The notes below the pieces were generated by a model. The model worked only from the letters and a program-made list of their open reading frames with translations. It had not been told where the DNA came from and did no database searches. From the NCBI RefSeq assembly GCF_000247695.1, contig NW_004624733.1:50489-114488 (forward strand): a DNA stretch of 64,000 bases, in the 5' to 3' direction. This document shows positions 23,898-33,429 of the stretch, one piece after another. A program made the position numbers and the translations under genes. Source of the stretch: Heterocephalus glaber. Taxonomy: Eukaryota; Chordata; Mammalia; Rodentia; Bathyergidae. The stretch's first letter is position 1; each line of letters starts with the position of its first letter.

Positions 23898-24203
23898 GGG
23901 ATCCTGTGGGAGAAAGGACAGAAAGAAACACAAAAGAGACCACACTGACAAGGTGCCAAAAACACAACTACCTAAAATTCGTAGACTACTACCAAAACCC
24001 AGGGGCAACTCTTGCCTTCGCAATGAGTCCTCGAGCAGAGAAGTTGATGTCACTTCCGACCTCCTTCTGCACACTAAGCACACAACCCAAAAGACTATTT
24101 GGTCCTTACCTCTAGAGGCTTTTCCCAGATAAATTCCCAGTGGTAGAGTCCAAGTCTGCCTGCCTCCACCTCTGGGTGCTGGACCCAGGGCCCTGGAACA
24201 CAT
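23898..24203 (-). other. Open leader upstream of ERV-B gag, possible glyco-Gag-like extension
   Basis: The gag reading frame stays open upstream of its ATG for 102 codons to an ATG at 24203. The last part, just before the gag Met, is hydrophobic (VWSLLCFFLSFL). Some gammaretroviruses make a membrane-bound glycosylated Gag from an upstream in-frame start, and this layout would fit, but an open leader can also be chance. The rest of the leader up to the LTR has no recognised feature. Confidence 0.4.
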
Positions 24204-24283
24204 CAGGGTGGCCTCCCCAGAGTCAAGTGCACCGGAGACAGCCTGAGTGGCAGAGAAGGCTCCAAGACTGTCGGCTCAGGGAG

Positions 24284-24301
24284 ATCTCACTGGCGCCTCC
24301 A
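24284..24301 (-). other. ERV-B primer binding site
   Basis: Four bases after the 5' LTR the minus strand reads TGGAGGCGCCAGTGAGAT. The opening TGGAGG fits tRNAs ending CCUCCA, such as Thr or Gln. By my alignment it is about equally close to both (roughly 14 of 18 bases each), so the primer tRNA is not settled. Confidence 0.7.
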
Positions 24302-24305
24302 AGAA

Positions 24306-24824
24306 TGTTGGGGCTAAGTCCACGATAGTGATAATCACCTGAGTCATGACACGATGTAAAGTCCACAGAGAACTTTATTTCAGTGAGGACCAAATCCTCT
24401 GCAAGGAGATTGGCCCTGGACTGAACTTTTGGTCAGTTTTTATAAAGAAAACCCTTGCCTCCTCCCCACTCCCTAGCCCTGCAGTAAGCGTATTTACAGA
24501 AGCAAGAAAGAATGCATGGTTAGTAGCTCTGGGTTACCAGATACATAATGTACAACCAACCCTTATAAAATGTAAACACACATCCCGTTGTTTACAATGG
24601 GTGGGTTCTATATGCACCCTTGTAGTTTGTCTAAATCCTTAAGTATCAATTAAAAACAGGAGTATAGGCACAAGATAAGAACATCTGTTGTGTTGAGACA
24701 TCACACAGGAGTACAAACGAGATAAGACGGCCCCCTTTCAGAGTTCACAGAGAGGACAGTTTTCCCATCAGGACTGGGACAGTTCAGACAAAATGGAGTC
24801 TCCTAAGCTAATTTAGATCTCTCA
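24306..24824 (-). repeat. ERV-B 5' LTR
   Basis: 519 bp, minus strand TG...CA. A TATA box (complement of TTTTTATAAAG at about 24437) and AATAAA (complement at about 24373) are both kept, so U3-R-U5 order is readable. It is flanked on the right by the target duplication CAGAG (24825-24829). Confidence 0.92.
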
Positions 24825-25086
24825 CAGAGGATAGAAATAAGGGTGTAATAAGGAAAGGTGACTAGAGACTTTTGACAAGAAGTCCACTCTGTTGGAGTCA
24901 CAGCTGTAAAGCCAATGCTGAGGATGAATCCAAGAAGTATGATTATAAGAAGACTGAGAACATCAGGTCATCCCTGATGATACAGTGCTGCAATATCCCA
25001 TGAGAATTCTTAAATGTGATGGAGTCTATTGTGGTGGGGGCAATGATAGCCAGCAGAGTAGAAGAAAATGTGGAGAGAAACTTCAT
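24825..25086 (-). pseudogene. env: ERV-A env remnant, 5' part
   Basis: Start of the ERV-A envelope gene, separated from its remainder at 14945-16370 by ERV-B. An ATG at 25086 directly follows CCCTTCAG, which looks like a splice acceptor, and opens a hydrophobic signal-peptide-like stretch. A TAA appears within about 50 codons. Identity rests on position (after integrase, before the ERV-B target site) and on the signal-like start. Confidence 0.65.
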
Positions 25087-25296
25087 CTGAAGGGAAGTCA
25101 GAGAGAGCCCTGGAAATAGTAGTCAGCTATCCACACACAAATTGACACAACTGTGTCTTCCTGTGAGACCAACCATCTGAGGTTAGGTTGAAGAGTTCAT
25201 ATAAACCAGCTGAAGCAATAAATGAGTCTGCTCAAAGGCATCAGTTGTGTTGGGACTCCTTAGTAATTCAAGACAATTTGATCTTTGTAGGGCCTG

Positions 25297-28200
25297 TCAA
25301 AGAGAACAGTGCCTGGGAAGATTTTGGATATGGTCAGGCTGCCTTCTCTCGAATGGTAAAGTTACTCTCTTTATTCTAGAGAGGTGAAACCAGGGGGCCT
25401 TTTTCTGTAATTTTACTGCAGTGAGTGTAGTTAAAGTGACCCTATAAGGCCTTTCCCAATGTGGTTTGAAAGGCTTTGGGGATGGGGTTTTGAGATATAC
25501 TTGGTCTCCTGGAGAGAGAGAAAGAGGTAAGGCACCAGGTGGGGTGGGAGATGGGACCATTTGATCAGCTAAGGTGTGATGATGAGCATAGCTAAATGTT
25601 GAGATATAATCTGCTAGGGGTGGTGTGGGATTGGGTAGATTGTGAAGTAGGAAGTGTCACCCATACATCAATTCAAATGGGCTCAAATTTAAAGACTTTC
25701 AAGTCATCTGTGTGAAGTTGCATGAGTGCCAAAGGTAGGAGAGAGGGCCACATCAGTTTTAATTCTAGGGATAATTTGGTCAGCTGCAATTTTATCAGTC
25801 CATTTGCCCATTCTATTTTGCCTGATGATTGTGGGCAGTAAGGAATGTAGAGTCTTCATTGGATGTTGAGTGCCTCAGCTATCTGTTGATTTGGGAAATA
25901 AAGGCTGGCCTATTGTCAGACTGTAGGGAGCAAGGGAGGCCAAAATGGGAAATAATCTCTGCAAGCAGTTTTTGAGCTTACAGTGGCTACTCCTTCAGAA
26001 GTGCACAGGAAGGCCTCATCCTGGAAAGGTGTCTACCAGGGTTAGCAAATACTTGATGTTTTTTACTGGAGGCATGTGGGTGAAGTCAATTTGCCAGTCC
26101 TCTCCTGGGAGTTGTCCTCAGGACTGATGGGTCTTGGCATGTGTTTGGAGACCTCCCTGAGGGGGTGGTGGTGGAGCAGATGGGGCAAGCCTCTGTTATG
26201 TTTTGTATGCTCACTGTAAGAGAGGGTTGATAAATGAAGGGGCAAAGAAGGTGTAGAAGAAGTTGAATTCCTATGTGGAGGGAGTTATGAATCTGTTAGG
26301 AGGGCCCTGACTTGGGCATCAGGGATAATGTGGAACACCTTTAAGAGTAGCCATTCTCCCTTTATTATAACTCCCTTGTCAAGGTAATTGTGTTTTTTTG
26401 GTAGGGTATATTCAGGTTTTAAGGGAGGGATAGCTATCATCTGGGTCTGAGGTAAGGAGGCTTGTGCCACTTCATGGGAGGTTTGGTCTACCTTGTTGTT
26501 TCCAATGACAATAGGAGTGGAAGTTGACTGATGTCCCTTGCAGTGGATGACTCCTACCTGTTTTGGAAGGGTTGCCACCTGAAGGAGTGAGTGTATAACA
26601 TGACAATTTATAATAGAGTATCCTTTACTTGTCATAAAGCCTCTCTTGCCAGGTGGAAGTGTGGCAGTGGAGAATGTGGTAAGCATATTTAGAGTCTGTA
26701 AAAATGTTAGCTTGTTTATGCTGTGCCAAAATAAGGGCTCGAGTAAGAACAATCAATTCTTCCTGCTGGGAGGTAGTGTTTATTGACAATGATTTGGCCT
26801 CAATGACCTGGGTAAGGTATGACATATCCCAACCCCTTTTGACCTGGGGTGCAGTTGAGAATGGAACTGACATTTATAAAGCAAGTGAAATCTGGATTAG
26901 GAATGGTCTCACCAGACACATTGGGTAAGGAAGGAAGGAAGTTTTCAATGGCCTCAGTGCATGAATCAGAGAGGATCTGGGAAATTTCAGGGAGGAGGAA
27001 GTCAAGATTTAGAGGGAGGCAAGATTGGAATGTGATGGCAGGGTTTTCTATGAATGTACCATGAAAAAGCTGTAAGTGGGAGGGAGATAGATTGGAGAGG
27101 CTGTGATGAGTGAGCAGGTCCTGTAGGTGGTGGAGTGATTTTACTGTCATTGCTTGGCCAAAAGTAAGTTTAGTGTTTTCTTGGGTCAAGAAGGAGGCAG
27201 CAGCCAGAGCTCAGAGGCAGGTTGGCCATCCTCTGAGAGTGGGGACAAGTTGTTTGGAAAGATAAGCAACAGGTGTGAAATGAGAGTTCATTGCCTGACC
27301 GAGCACTTCCAATGAGAGACCTGCCTGCTCGGTGACATAGCATGAATGGTTTCTGAGGTCAGAGAGAGTGCCAGGGCTGAAAGGATGGCTGCCTGGAGCT
27401 TGAGGTAGGGCCCCTTGATTATGTTGTGGTCGATGGTGTCCAACAGGTAACCCTTGGAGGCTTCATATAAAGGTTTGGCAAGATGACTAAAGTTGGCAAT
27501 CCATAGGTGGAGATAGCCTGTGAGTCCCAGGAAAGACAGGATTTCAGCATTCATTGAAGTCACTGGCAGGTTATGGATGATTTATTTATGGACAATTGTG
27601 ATCTCTCTTTTTTGATGTGCTATCTTGACCCCTAAATACTGGACTGAGAGTTGGGAAAGTATTGCCTTACTATGGGACACCCAGTATCCACATTGTCCCA
27701 GGAAATTAAGGAGGGAGGCTGCTTGTCTTTGAGAGGAATCTAGAGATGGGCTGCATAGGAGAAGGTCATCCACCTATTGGAGAAGGGTAGAAGGAGAAAG
27801 GTTTAGGGTTCTAAGGTTTGAGGCCAAAGCCTGTCCAAATAGATGGGGTCTATCTCTAAAGCCTTGGGAAAGGCCCATCCACATGAGTTGTTGGGAATGA
27901 TGGGTGTCAGGGACTGTCTACATAAATCCAAAGAGGTCTTGGGAATTGGGGTGTAAGGGAATTGTGAAGAAGGCATCTTTAAGGTCTAAGATGGTAAAGT
28001 AACATGAGGAGGAGGGGATATGGGACAACAAAATGTAGGGGTTGGGAACCACCAGGTGGATGGGAAGAACTGCAGCATTGATGGCTCTGAGGTCTTGAAC
28101 TAGCCTGTAAGAGCCATTGGGTTTTAAGAACGGAAGAATTGGCATATTAAATGGGGAGTGAGCAGGTCAAAGAAGCACCTTTTTTTAGAAAATCAGTAAT

Positions 28201-28776
28201 AATTGGTTTTAGGACCTGCAGATGTTTTAGGGTGATGGGGTACTGTGGAACATTGGGAAAATGAGACAGGTCTTTGTGGGATATTTGAATGGGAGGGGGT
28301 GATGGGCTGCTATGGAGGGAGAGGAAGTGTCCCAGATGGAGGGATCAACAGTTGTCAAGGGAAACATATTGGGAAAGAAGGAGAGGGTGTTGGGAGAGGA
28401 GGAGAGCCAGGGAGCAGCCTGGAACAGCAGAATATTGGTAGGGTCATTTACGGTGTGGAGGATGGAGACCTTGAATTTAGTGAACATGTCTCTACCCAAA
28501 ATAGGGGTGAGGCAGTTTGAAATGACTAAAAAGCTACAAAAACTTACTATCTAAGAGGGAGGATGTAAGGGGTTGGATAAGTAGAGGGTTGGAGGGTACT
28601 CCTTGGATCCCAACAATTGTAACTGGAGATGGACAGGTAGGCCATGAATACGTAGGTAAGGGTGAGTATGTAGCCCCTGTGTTGAGCAAGAATGAAATAG
28701 GCTTACCTGAGATGCTGACAGTTACCATGGGTTTGACATTGGTGATGACCATGGGGGCTATGTCTACAGCTTGGGT
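25297..28776 (-). pseudogene. pol: ERV-A pol remnant (protease, RT, RNase H, integrase)
   Basis: Protease (28534-28752) carries LLNTGATYS: the catalytic Asp of the DTG triad is Asn. RT begins in 27918-28145 (YRLVQDLRAINAAV, LDLKDAFFTIPL). The YVDD tyrosine codon is TAG (27774-27776), and VDD LLL follows in frame 27582-27773. RNase H and connection sequence lie at 26625-27189 (IFTDSKYAYH) and 26285-26752 (IHCKGHQ and GNNKVDQTSHEVA). Integrase follows with shifted frames near 26063-26245, a GKIEWANG segment with the likely catalytic Glu near 25,795, and the C-terminal domain at 25297-25560 (GDQVYLKTP, PHWERPYRV). The domain order is complete, but at least five stops or frameshifts break it. Confidence 0.87.
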
Positions 28777-29319
28777 GTGAGAAGGGTGTGGCCTCTTACT
28801 TTTTTGGCAAAGAGGACAGTTGACTCACCAATGACCCATTAGCTTGCATTCAGGGCATGGGCCAAGCAGAGGTTTGGGAGTGGCACAGTCATGTGCCCAG
28901 TGTCTGAACTGGTCACACTTGAAGCAATTCCCTGGAAGGCCTCCATGGTTGGTGGATTTTTTCAGAGGTAGCAGTTTACCCTGTAAGACCACCACCAAAA
29001 TCTGGTAATTAGCCAGTTTTTGTTGCTTTGCCTGCTCTTCATGGTTGTTAAATGCCTTAAAGGGTACATTTAAAAGTTCAGTCTGGGTGGCTTGGGGTTC
29101 TTCCTCAACATTTTTGAGCTTTTTCCTGATGTTGAGGGCTGACTGGGAGATAAAATGAGCATTAATAATAATCACATCCACCTGTGATGTTGGGTCAATT
29201 TTAGTGTATTTCTGTAGGGCCTTTCCCAGGTGAAAAAGAAACTGCACTGGGTTTTCTTGGGGGTCCTGTGTAACTTCTTGAATCCAATCAAAGTTAACAG
29301 ACTTTTGGGAGATACATTT

Positions 29320-29325
29320 TTTAAA

Positions 29326-29379
<54 letters not shown>

Positions 29380-31082
29380 TTTAGGTATAAAATACATTTA
29401 CATTCATCATTAGGTGTTTGTACCGGAACGTGATCTATCTTAGTTCTTATTTTTTCTCCCATTACCTGTGCACCCTTCAACTCCTCCACCTTTCCCTATT
29501 TACACAGAGTTTGATTCCATTTTTTTTCTTTCTCATAATTTTTCTTTTCCCTTCTTCCCTTTCCCCATCCCCTCCCACCATCCCCAAACCCTTGGACCTT
29601 TTCTTACTTCAAATTATCAATCATTCATTTAATCACTTTCATACTTATTTACATTTTCAATTTCTCACACTCGAGAAACTATTCTGTATGTGTGTCCTAT
29701 TTATTTCACTTAAGAGTATTGCCTCAATGTGCATCCATTTAGCTAAAAATGTGTCTAGCTTCTCATTATGGCTGAGTAGTACTCCATTTTATAAAAAACC
29801 CCCACATCTTTATCCAGTTTCCAGTTGATGGGCACTTGGGCTGTTTCCAAGCTTTAGCTATTTACAAACTGTCCTGCTATAAACATAGGTGCACATATAT
29901 CACTGTGATATGATTCTTTTAATTCTTTGGGGAAGAGTTCCAGTAGGGGAATAGCTGGGTCAAATGGGACCTCTAGTCCTAGTTCTTTGAGGTATCTGCA
30001 CTCTTCCAGAGTGGTTGCACCAGTCTGCACTCCCAGCAACAATGGAGAAGGGTTCCTTTCTCTCCACATCCCTAGCCAGTATTTGTTATTGGTTGATTTT
30101 TTGATAGCAGCCATTCTTTGTAGGGTGAGGTGGAATCTCAGTGTTGTTTTCATCTGTATCTCTCAAATGACCAGTAATGTTGAACATTTTTTCATATATT
30201 TATTTGCTGTTTTTACTAAATGTCTGTTCATTTCAGATGCCCATTTTTGAATTGGCCCTTTGAATTTGGGGGGTCTGATTTTTTTTCAGTTCTTTATATA
30301 TTCTAGATAGTAGACCTTTGCCTGAGGTACAGCAGCTAAACATTTCTTCCCACATTGTAGGTTGTCTCTTAGCTCTCTTGGTGGTTTCTCTTGCAGTGCA
30401 GAAGCTTTTTAATAAGATGAGATCCCAGTTGTTGATTCTTTGTGCTAGCTCCCGTGCTACTGAAGATTTGTTCATAAAGTCTTTTCCTATGCCAATGTCA
30501 TCGAGTTCTACCTAACTTATCTTCCAGCAAGTTTAGTGTTTCTGACTTAATATTTAGACCTTTAATCCACTTCAATCTTAGTTTAGTGTGCAGTGATAGG
30601 TATGGGTCTAGTTTTAATCTTTTTAGGTTGAAATCCAGTTTTTCCAACACCATTCATTTAATAGGCTATCTTTCCTCCAATAAGGGTGGTTGGCTTCTTT
30701 GTCAAAGATGAGGTGGCTGAGTATGTCTGGAATTGTTTCTGCATCTTCTAACCTATTCCACTGATCTTCTGTTCTGTTTCTTTGCCAGTACCATGCTGTT
30801 TTTATCACAGTAGCTTTGTAGTATAGTTTCAAGTTGGTGATTGTGATACTCCCAGCCATGTCTCTGTCGCCTAGAATTGCTTCTGCTATTCTAGGTTTCT
30901 TCTGCTTCCAAATGAATTTTTGGATTGTTTTCTCTAGTTCTGTGAAGTATATTGTTGGAATTTCAATTGGCATTGCATTGAATCTATACAGTAGTTTTTG
31001 AAGTATGGTCATTTTCACTATATTGGTTCTTCCTACCCAGGAACAAGGGAAATCTTTCCATTTTCTTATATCCTCTTTGATC
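29320..31082 (-). mobile_element. 5'-truncated L1 inserted in ERV-A gag
   Basis: The minus strand encodes the C-terminal part of L1 ORF2 in broken frames: 30623-31018 ([32 protein letters not shown]), 30233-30475 and 29854-30153 (PFDPAIPLLEL). The 3' UTR reads as the complement of a pyrimidine-rich stretch at about 29,510-29,600, and the 3' end is a (TA)n run at 29,329-29,374. The flanks TGGGAGATACATTT (29306-29319) and TGGGAGATCCATTT (31083-31096) are a target duplication with one mismatch. The element is about 1.76 kb, so the 5' two thirds are missing. Confidence 0.88.
29329..29374. repeat. (TA)n microsatellite at the L1 3' end
   Basis: About 22 TA units at the junction of the L1 tail and ERV-A gag. 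It probably grew from the A-rich tail. Artificial Tyr-Ile frames arise from it on both strands. Confidence 0.9.
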
Positions 31083-32429
31083 TGGGAGATCCATTTAAGA
31101 CCCTCAATAATGCAAATGATTATGTGATCATGGAGGTCTCTTCCAGGATCTCCATCCTAGTAATTCCAGTTCAGCTGGGTGTCTGGGACTGCTTGTGTAC
31201 CTACTAGCTGGTGGGATGTCTGGCATGGAAATCATCTGCTGCTGCATGGGCTGCCCACCAGACTCTCTGTCACTCCTCAGGTTAAAGAGTGGTGGAAAGG
31301 ACAGTATAAATGTCTCACCACATCATGCTGTTGGACTGTGTTAGATAGCAAAACTCTTTGATATAGGTCTCTGGTTCAGAAAAGAAGGGACCTAGCCATT
31401 TTTCAATTTGGCAGAGATCAGAGAAAAAGAAAGAAACCTGAATGTGAACAATTCCTTCAGTTCTGGCCACCTCTCAAAGGGGCAACTGGGCTGCTCGGGC
31501 TGGAGGCAGAAATATGAGGGTACCTGGAATGGGTGTGAAGTGGGGAACCTGGAGGAATTGGGTGGTCAGGGAGTAAACAGGCTGGTGAAGAGGCAGGACA
31601 AGAGGGGGATGAGGAGCACAAAGAGGCCTCTGGAGGATTCTATAGAGGAAGCCAGGTAGGGAGGGGGAGCTTCAAGAGTGGAGTGGTCAGTGGATCGAAA
31701 GTGTCAGTGTCAGGGTGGGGCCCAGAAGGCTGTATCAGAGCTCAGGACAAGAGAACCTGGGGAGTGGAACATGTCTGACACAGGGAGGGGCTAGACTGAA
31801 GGTAGAAAAAGGCCTCTACGTAAGGAATTTCTGACCATTTGCTGTTGTGCTGAGGTTGTATAGATCTCATAAAACATTGGAATCAAAAGTACCATTTTTG
31901 GCCCATTGAGACCTGTTGTCTACTTTGTATCGGGGCCAGACCTGATTACAGTAAAAAATAAGTCTTTTGGGTTTGAAATTTGGTCCCAACATTCTGAGGG
32001 GTTTGAGTTGAGCCAAAAGGCAGCTGAGAGGCATTGGATGGCGGAGGGTTGGACTGTTGGGCTCCCATGGCTATTTAGAAAAGGAAGGTAAGTGCCCAGA
32101 GGTTCCCAGAGAGGGTGGCAAGGAAAAGGAGCATCCTTGTTTAGTTTAGCAACCCTTGTAGAGGAGAAGAGGATTGGATCAGAGGGGCATCCCCCAGAGA
32201 TCACTGACCCAGCTCTGGGACTTGGGGATGGGAAAAGAGCAGATGATCTGAAAGAAAAGGGTTCCCCAAAGCACTCACCTTGAATCATGACTGGTGTGGA
32301 TGTGGTCAGAAATGGCAAAGGCAGAAAGGCCCAGGGAGTCCTGGTTTGGCAACTGAGGTTCGGAGGAGGTGGCCAAAAGGCCAATGGACCCCAACAAGGG
32401 GGAGATCATACCTTAATTGGTCACCTTCC

Positions 32430-32447
32430 TCCTGGGTTTCATCACCA
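32430..32447 (-). other. ERV-A primer binding site, tRNA-Phe-like
   Basis: Three bases after the 5' LTR the minus strand reads TGGTGATGAAACCCAGGA. This agrees with the complement of the 3' end of tRNA-Phe at 15 of 18 bases by my alignment; two of the three changes fall at CpG dinucleotides of the expected site, as CpG decay would cause. Confidence 0.75.
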
Positions 32448-32450
32448 GAA

Positions 32451-32795
32451 TGTTAGAAAAATCCAGGGCCAAAACTAGAACAGGAACCAAACAGGCCTTT
32501 GTTGCAGAGGGGAGCGAGCTGCCAGGCTGACTCTGAACCAAGGGAGAACAGCAACCTGATGGAGGCTTAGTACGGTTTTTCTTAAAGGGTTGGGTGTGGG
32601 CTAGGTGATCTGGAGGGTTCTGATTGGTGCAGGGTCAGTGGGGGACAGGAACATGATGGATTATGGGAAAAGGTCAACTTGGCTGAGAAGGGAGACATCT
32701 TGGGACTGAGGTTAGGTGGCAATGTGATAGATTGTGGGAAGAAGAAGGCCTACTTAGCCAGGAAGGGAAACATTTTGGGGCTGGATGACCTATCA
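32451..32795 (-). repeat. ERV-A 5' LTR
   Basis: 345 bp, minus strand TGATAGG...TAACA. A polyadenylation signal AATAAA is not intact here (the complement reads CAACAAAGG), whereas the other LTR keeps CAATAAAGG. U3 holds a direct repeat of about 75 bp (blocks ending GGGAGACATCTTGGGACTG at 32708 and GGGAAACATTTTGGGGCTG at 32783). The right flank is the ACAAT duplication (32796-32800). Confidence 0.88.
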
Positions 32796-33075
32796 ACAAT
32801 ATTCTTCCTCTGTTATCCTAAGAGAAATTTGGTTAAATGGTTTGTTCATTATATATGCACAACCATTATATTATGAAAGTTTAGTTTTTTGTATTTTGTA
32901 ATAAAATTACCTTCTTTGCATTATTCATGCACGATGTGTGTATAGAGGCAGTTTCTGTTAGAAAATTACCTGAGGTAAAAAAATATATGACTATATTTGT
33001 CCTGGGAAATTTGGAACTTTGTCCTGATCAGTTCTGAGAATATGACAGATGTAAATTTTTCTTTTACAAATATTA

Positions 33076-33182
33076 GGGGGCCGGGGATTTAGCTCAGTGG
33101 AACCATGCCTGCCTCGCAAACACAAGGTCCTGAGTTTGATCCCCAGTACCAAAAAAAAAAGAAAGAAAGAAAGAAAAAGAAA
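33076..33182 (+). mobile_element. ID-type tRNA-derived SINE
   Basis: Well-preserved copy: GGGGGCCGGGGATTTAGCTC, then CCTGCCTCGCAAACACAAGG, then a B box GTTTGATCCCCAGTACC, then a tail of A10 followed by (GAAA)n. The tRNA-Ala-like A and B boxes would be an internal RNA polymerase III promoter. Confidence 0.92.
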
Positions 33183-33429
33183 TATTGGGCAGAGAGATAG
33201 TTCAAAGGAAGGATTAGAAGTCTTAGAATAAATGACATTTTTACTATAAATTTGCACAGAAAGCATGCAAATAAAGTTATTTACTAAAAAGTGAAATATA
33301 GTTCTCTATGGTATCAAGATTCTGCTAGAATCTAAAATACTTCTCACAAAATTCATCACGGCTGATTAGGTGGCAGCAGCAAGGAAGAGATATTCTAATA
33401 TTGTAGACAGCTAAATTAGCTATATTATA

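Larger units (their letters stand above)
16371..24824 (-). mobile_element. ERV-B: gammaretrovirus-like endogenous provirus nested in ERV-A
   Basis: About 8.45 kb, minus strand, with LTRs 16371-16876 and 24306-24824 and a CAGAG duplication. Order: 5' LTR, primer binding site, long leader, gag (start 23897), protease, RT, RNase H, integrase, env overlapping the end of pol, polypurine tract, 3' LTR. Gammaretroviral hallmarks are one CCHC-type knuckle position in gag, the pol-env overlap at 18,797-18,805, and an envelope TM with CX6CC after an [10 protein letters not shown] segment. Several frames stay open for 130-250 codons, so it is better preserved than ERV-A, but each gene has breaks. The two LTRs differ at several dozen positions by eye, which argues against a recent insertion. 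Confidence 0.93.
28777..32068 (-). pseudogene. gag: ERV-A gag remnant, split by an L1
   Basis: A candidate start is ATG at 32068 with Met-Gly (MGAQQSNPPPS), preceded by the leader. The matrix region near 31,800-32,068 is in several frames. A 1.76-kb L1 at 29320-31082 interrupts the capsid region. After it the frame 28825-29300 carries capsid sequence (QDPQENPVQFLFHLGKAL), a complete zinc knuckle CFKCDQFRHWAHDC (28885-28926) and the beginning of a second, CPECKLMGHW, cut by TGA at 28825-28827. The same frame then stays open into the protease, so only that one stop separates nucleocapsid from protease. Confidence 0.82.
14490..32795 (-). mobile_element. ERV-A: old class I endogenous retrovirus, host of two later insertions
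   Basis: A complete but decayed provirus on the minus strand, bounded by paired LTRs (14490-14743 and 32451-32795). A perfect 5-bp target duplication ACAAT flanks it at 14485-14489 and 32796-32800. Order on the minus strand: 5' LTR, Phe-like primer binding site, gag, protease, reverse transcriptase, RNase H, integrase, env, purine-rich tract, 3' LTR. The 18.3-kb span is inflated by ERV-B in env and an L1 in gag; without them the element is about 8.1 kb. The Phe-type primer site and the envelope TM sequence suggest the group that includes HERV-F and HERV-H-like viruses. All genes have stops or frameshifts. Confidence 0.92.

Noticed and set aside
28825..29433. Tyr-Ile repeat proteins on both strands
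   Set aside because: Product of the (TA)n tract at the L1 3' end. Only the part of the minus frame after the tract is ERV-A gag.
31097..32450. Plus-strand frames of 60-83 codons in the ERV-A leader and gag region
   Set aside because: They run antisense to ERV-A gag and its leader and show no domain.
33076..33150. Possible functional tRNA-Ala gene
   Set aside because: The tRNA-like body lacks a complete cloverleaf, carries an A-rich tail and is one of more than 15 similar copies with target duplications, so it is a SINE.
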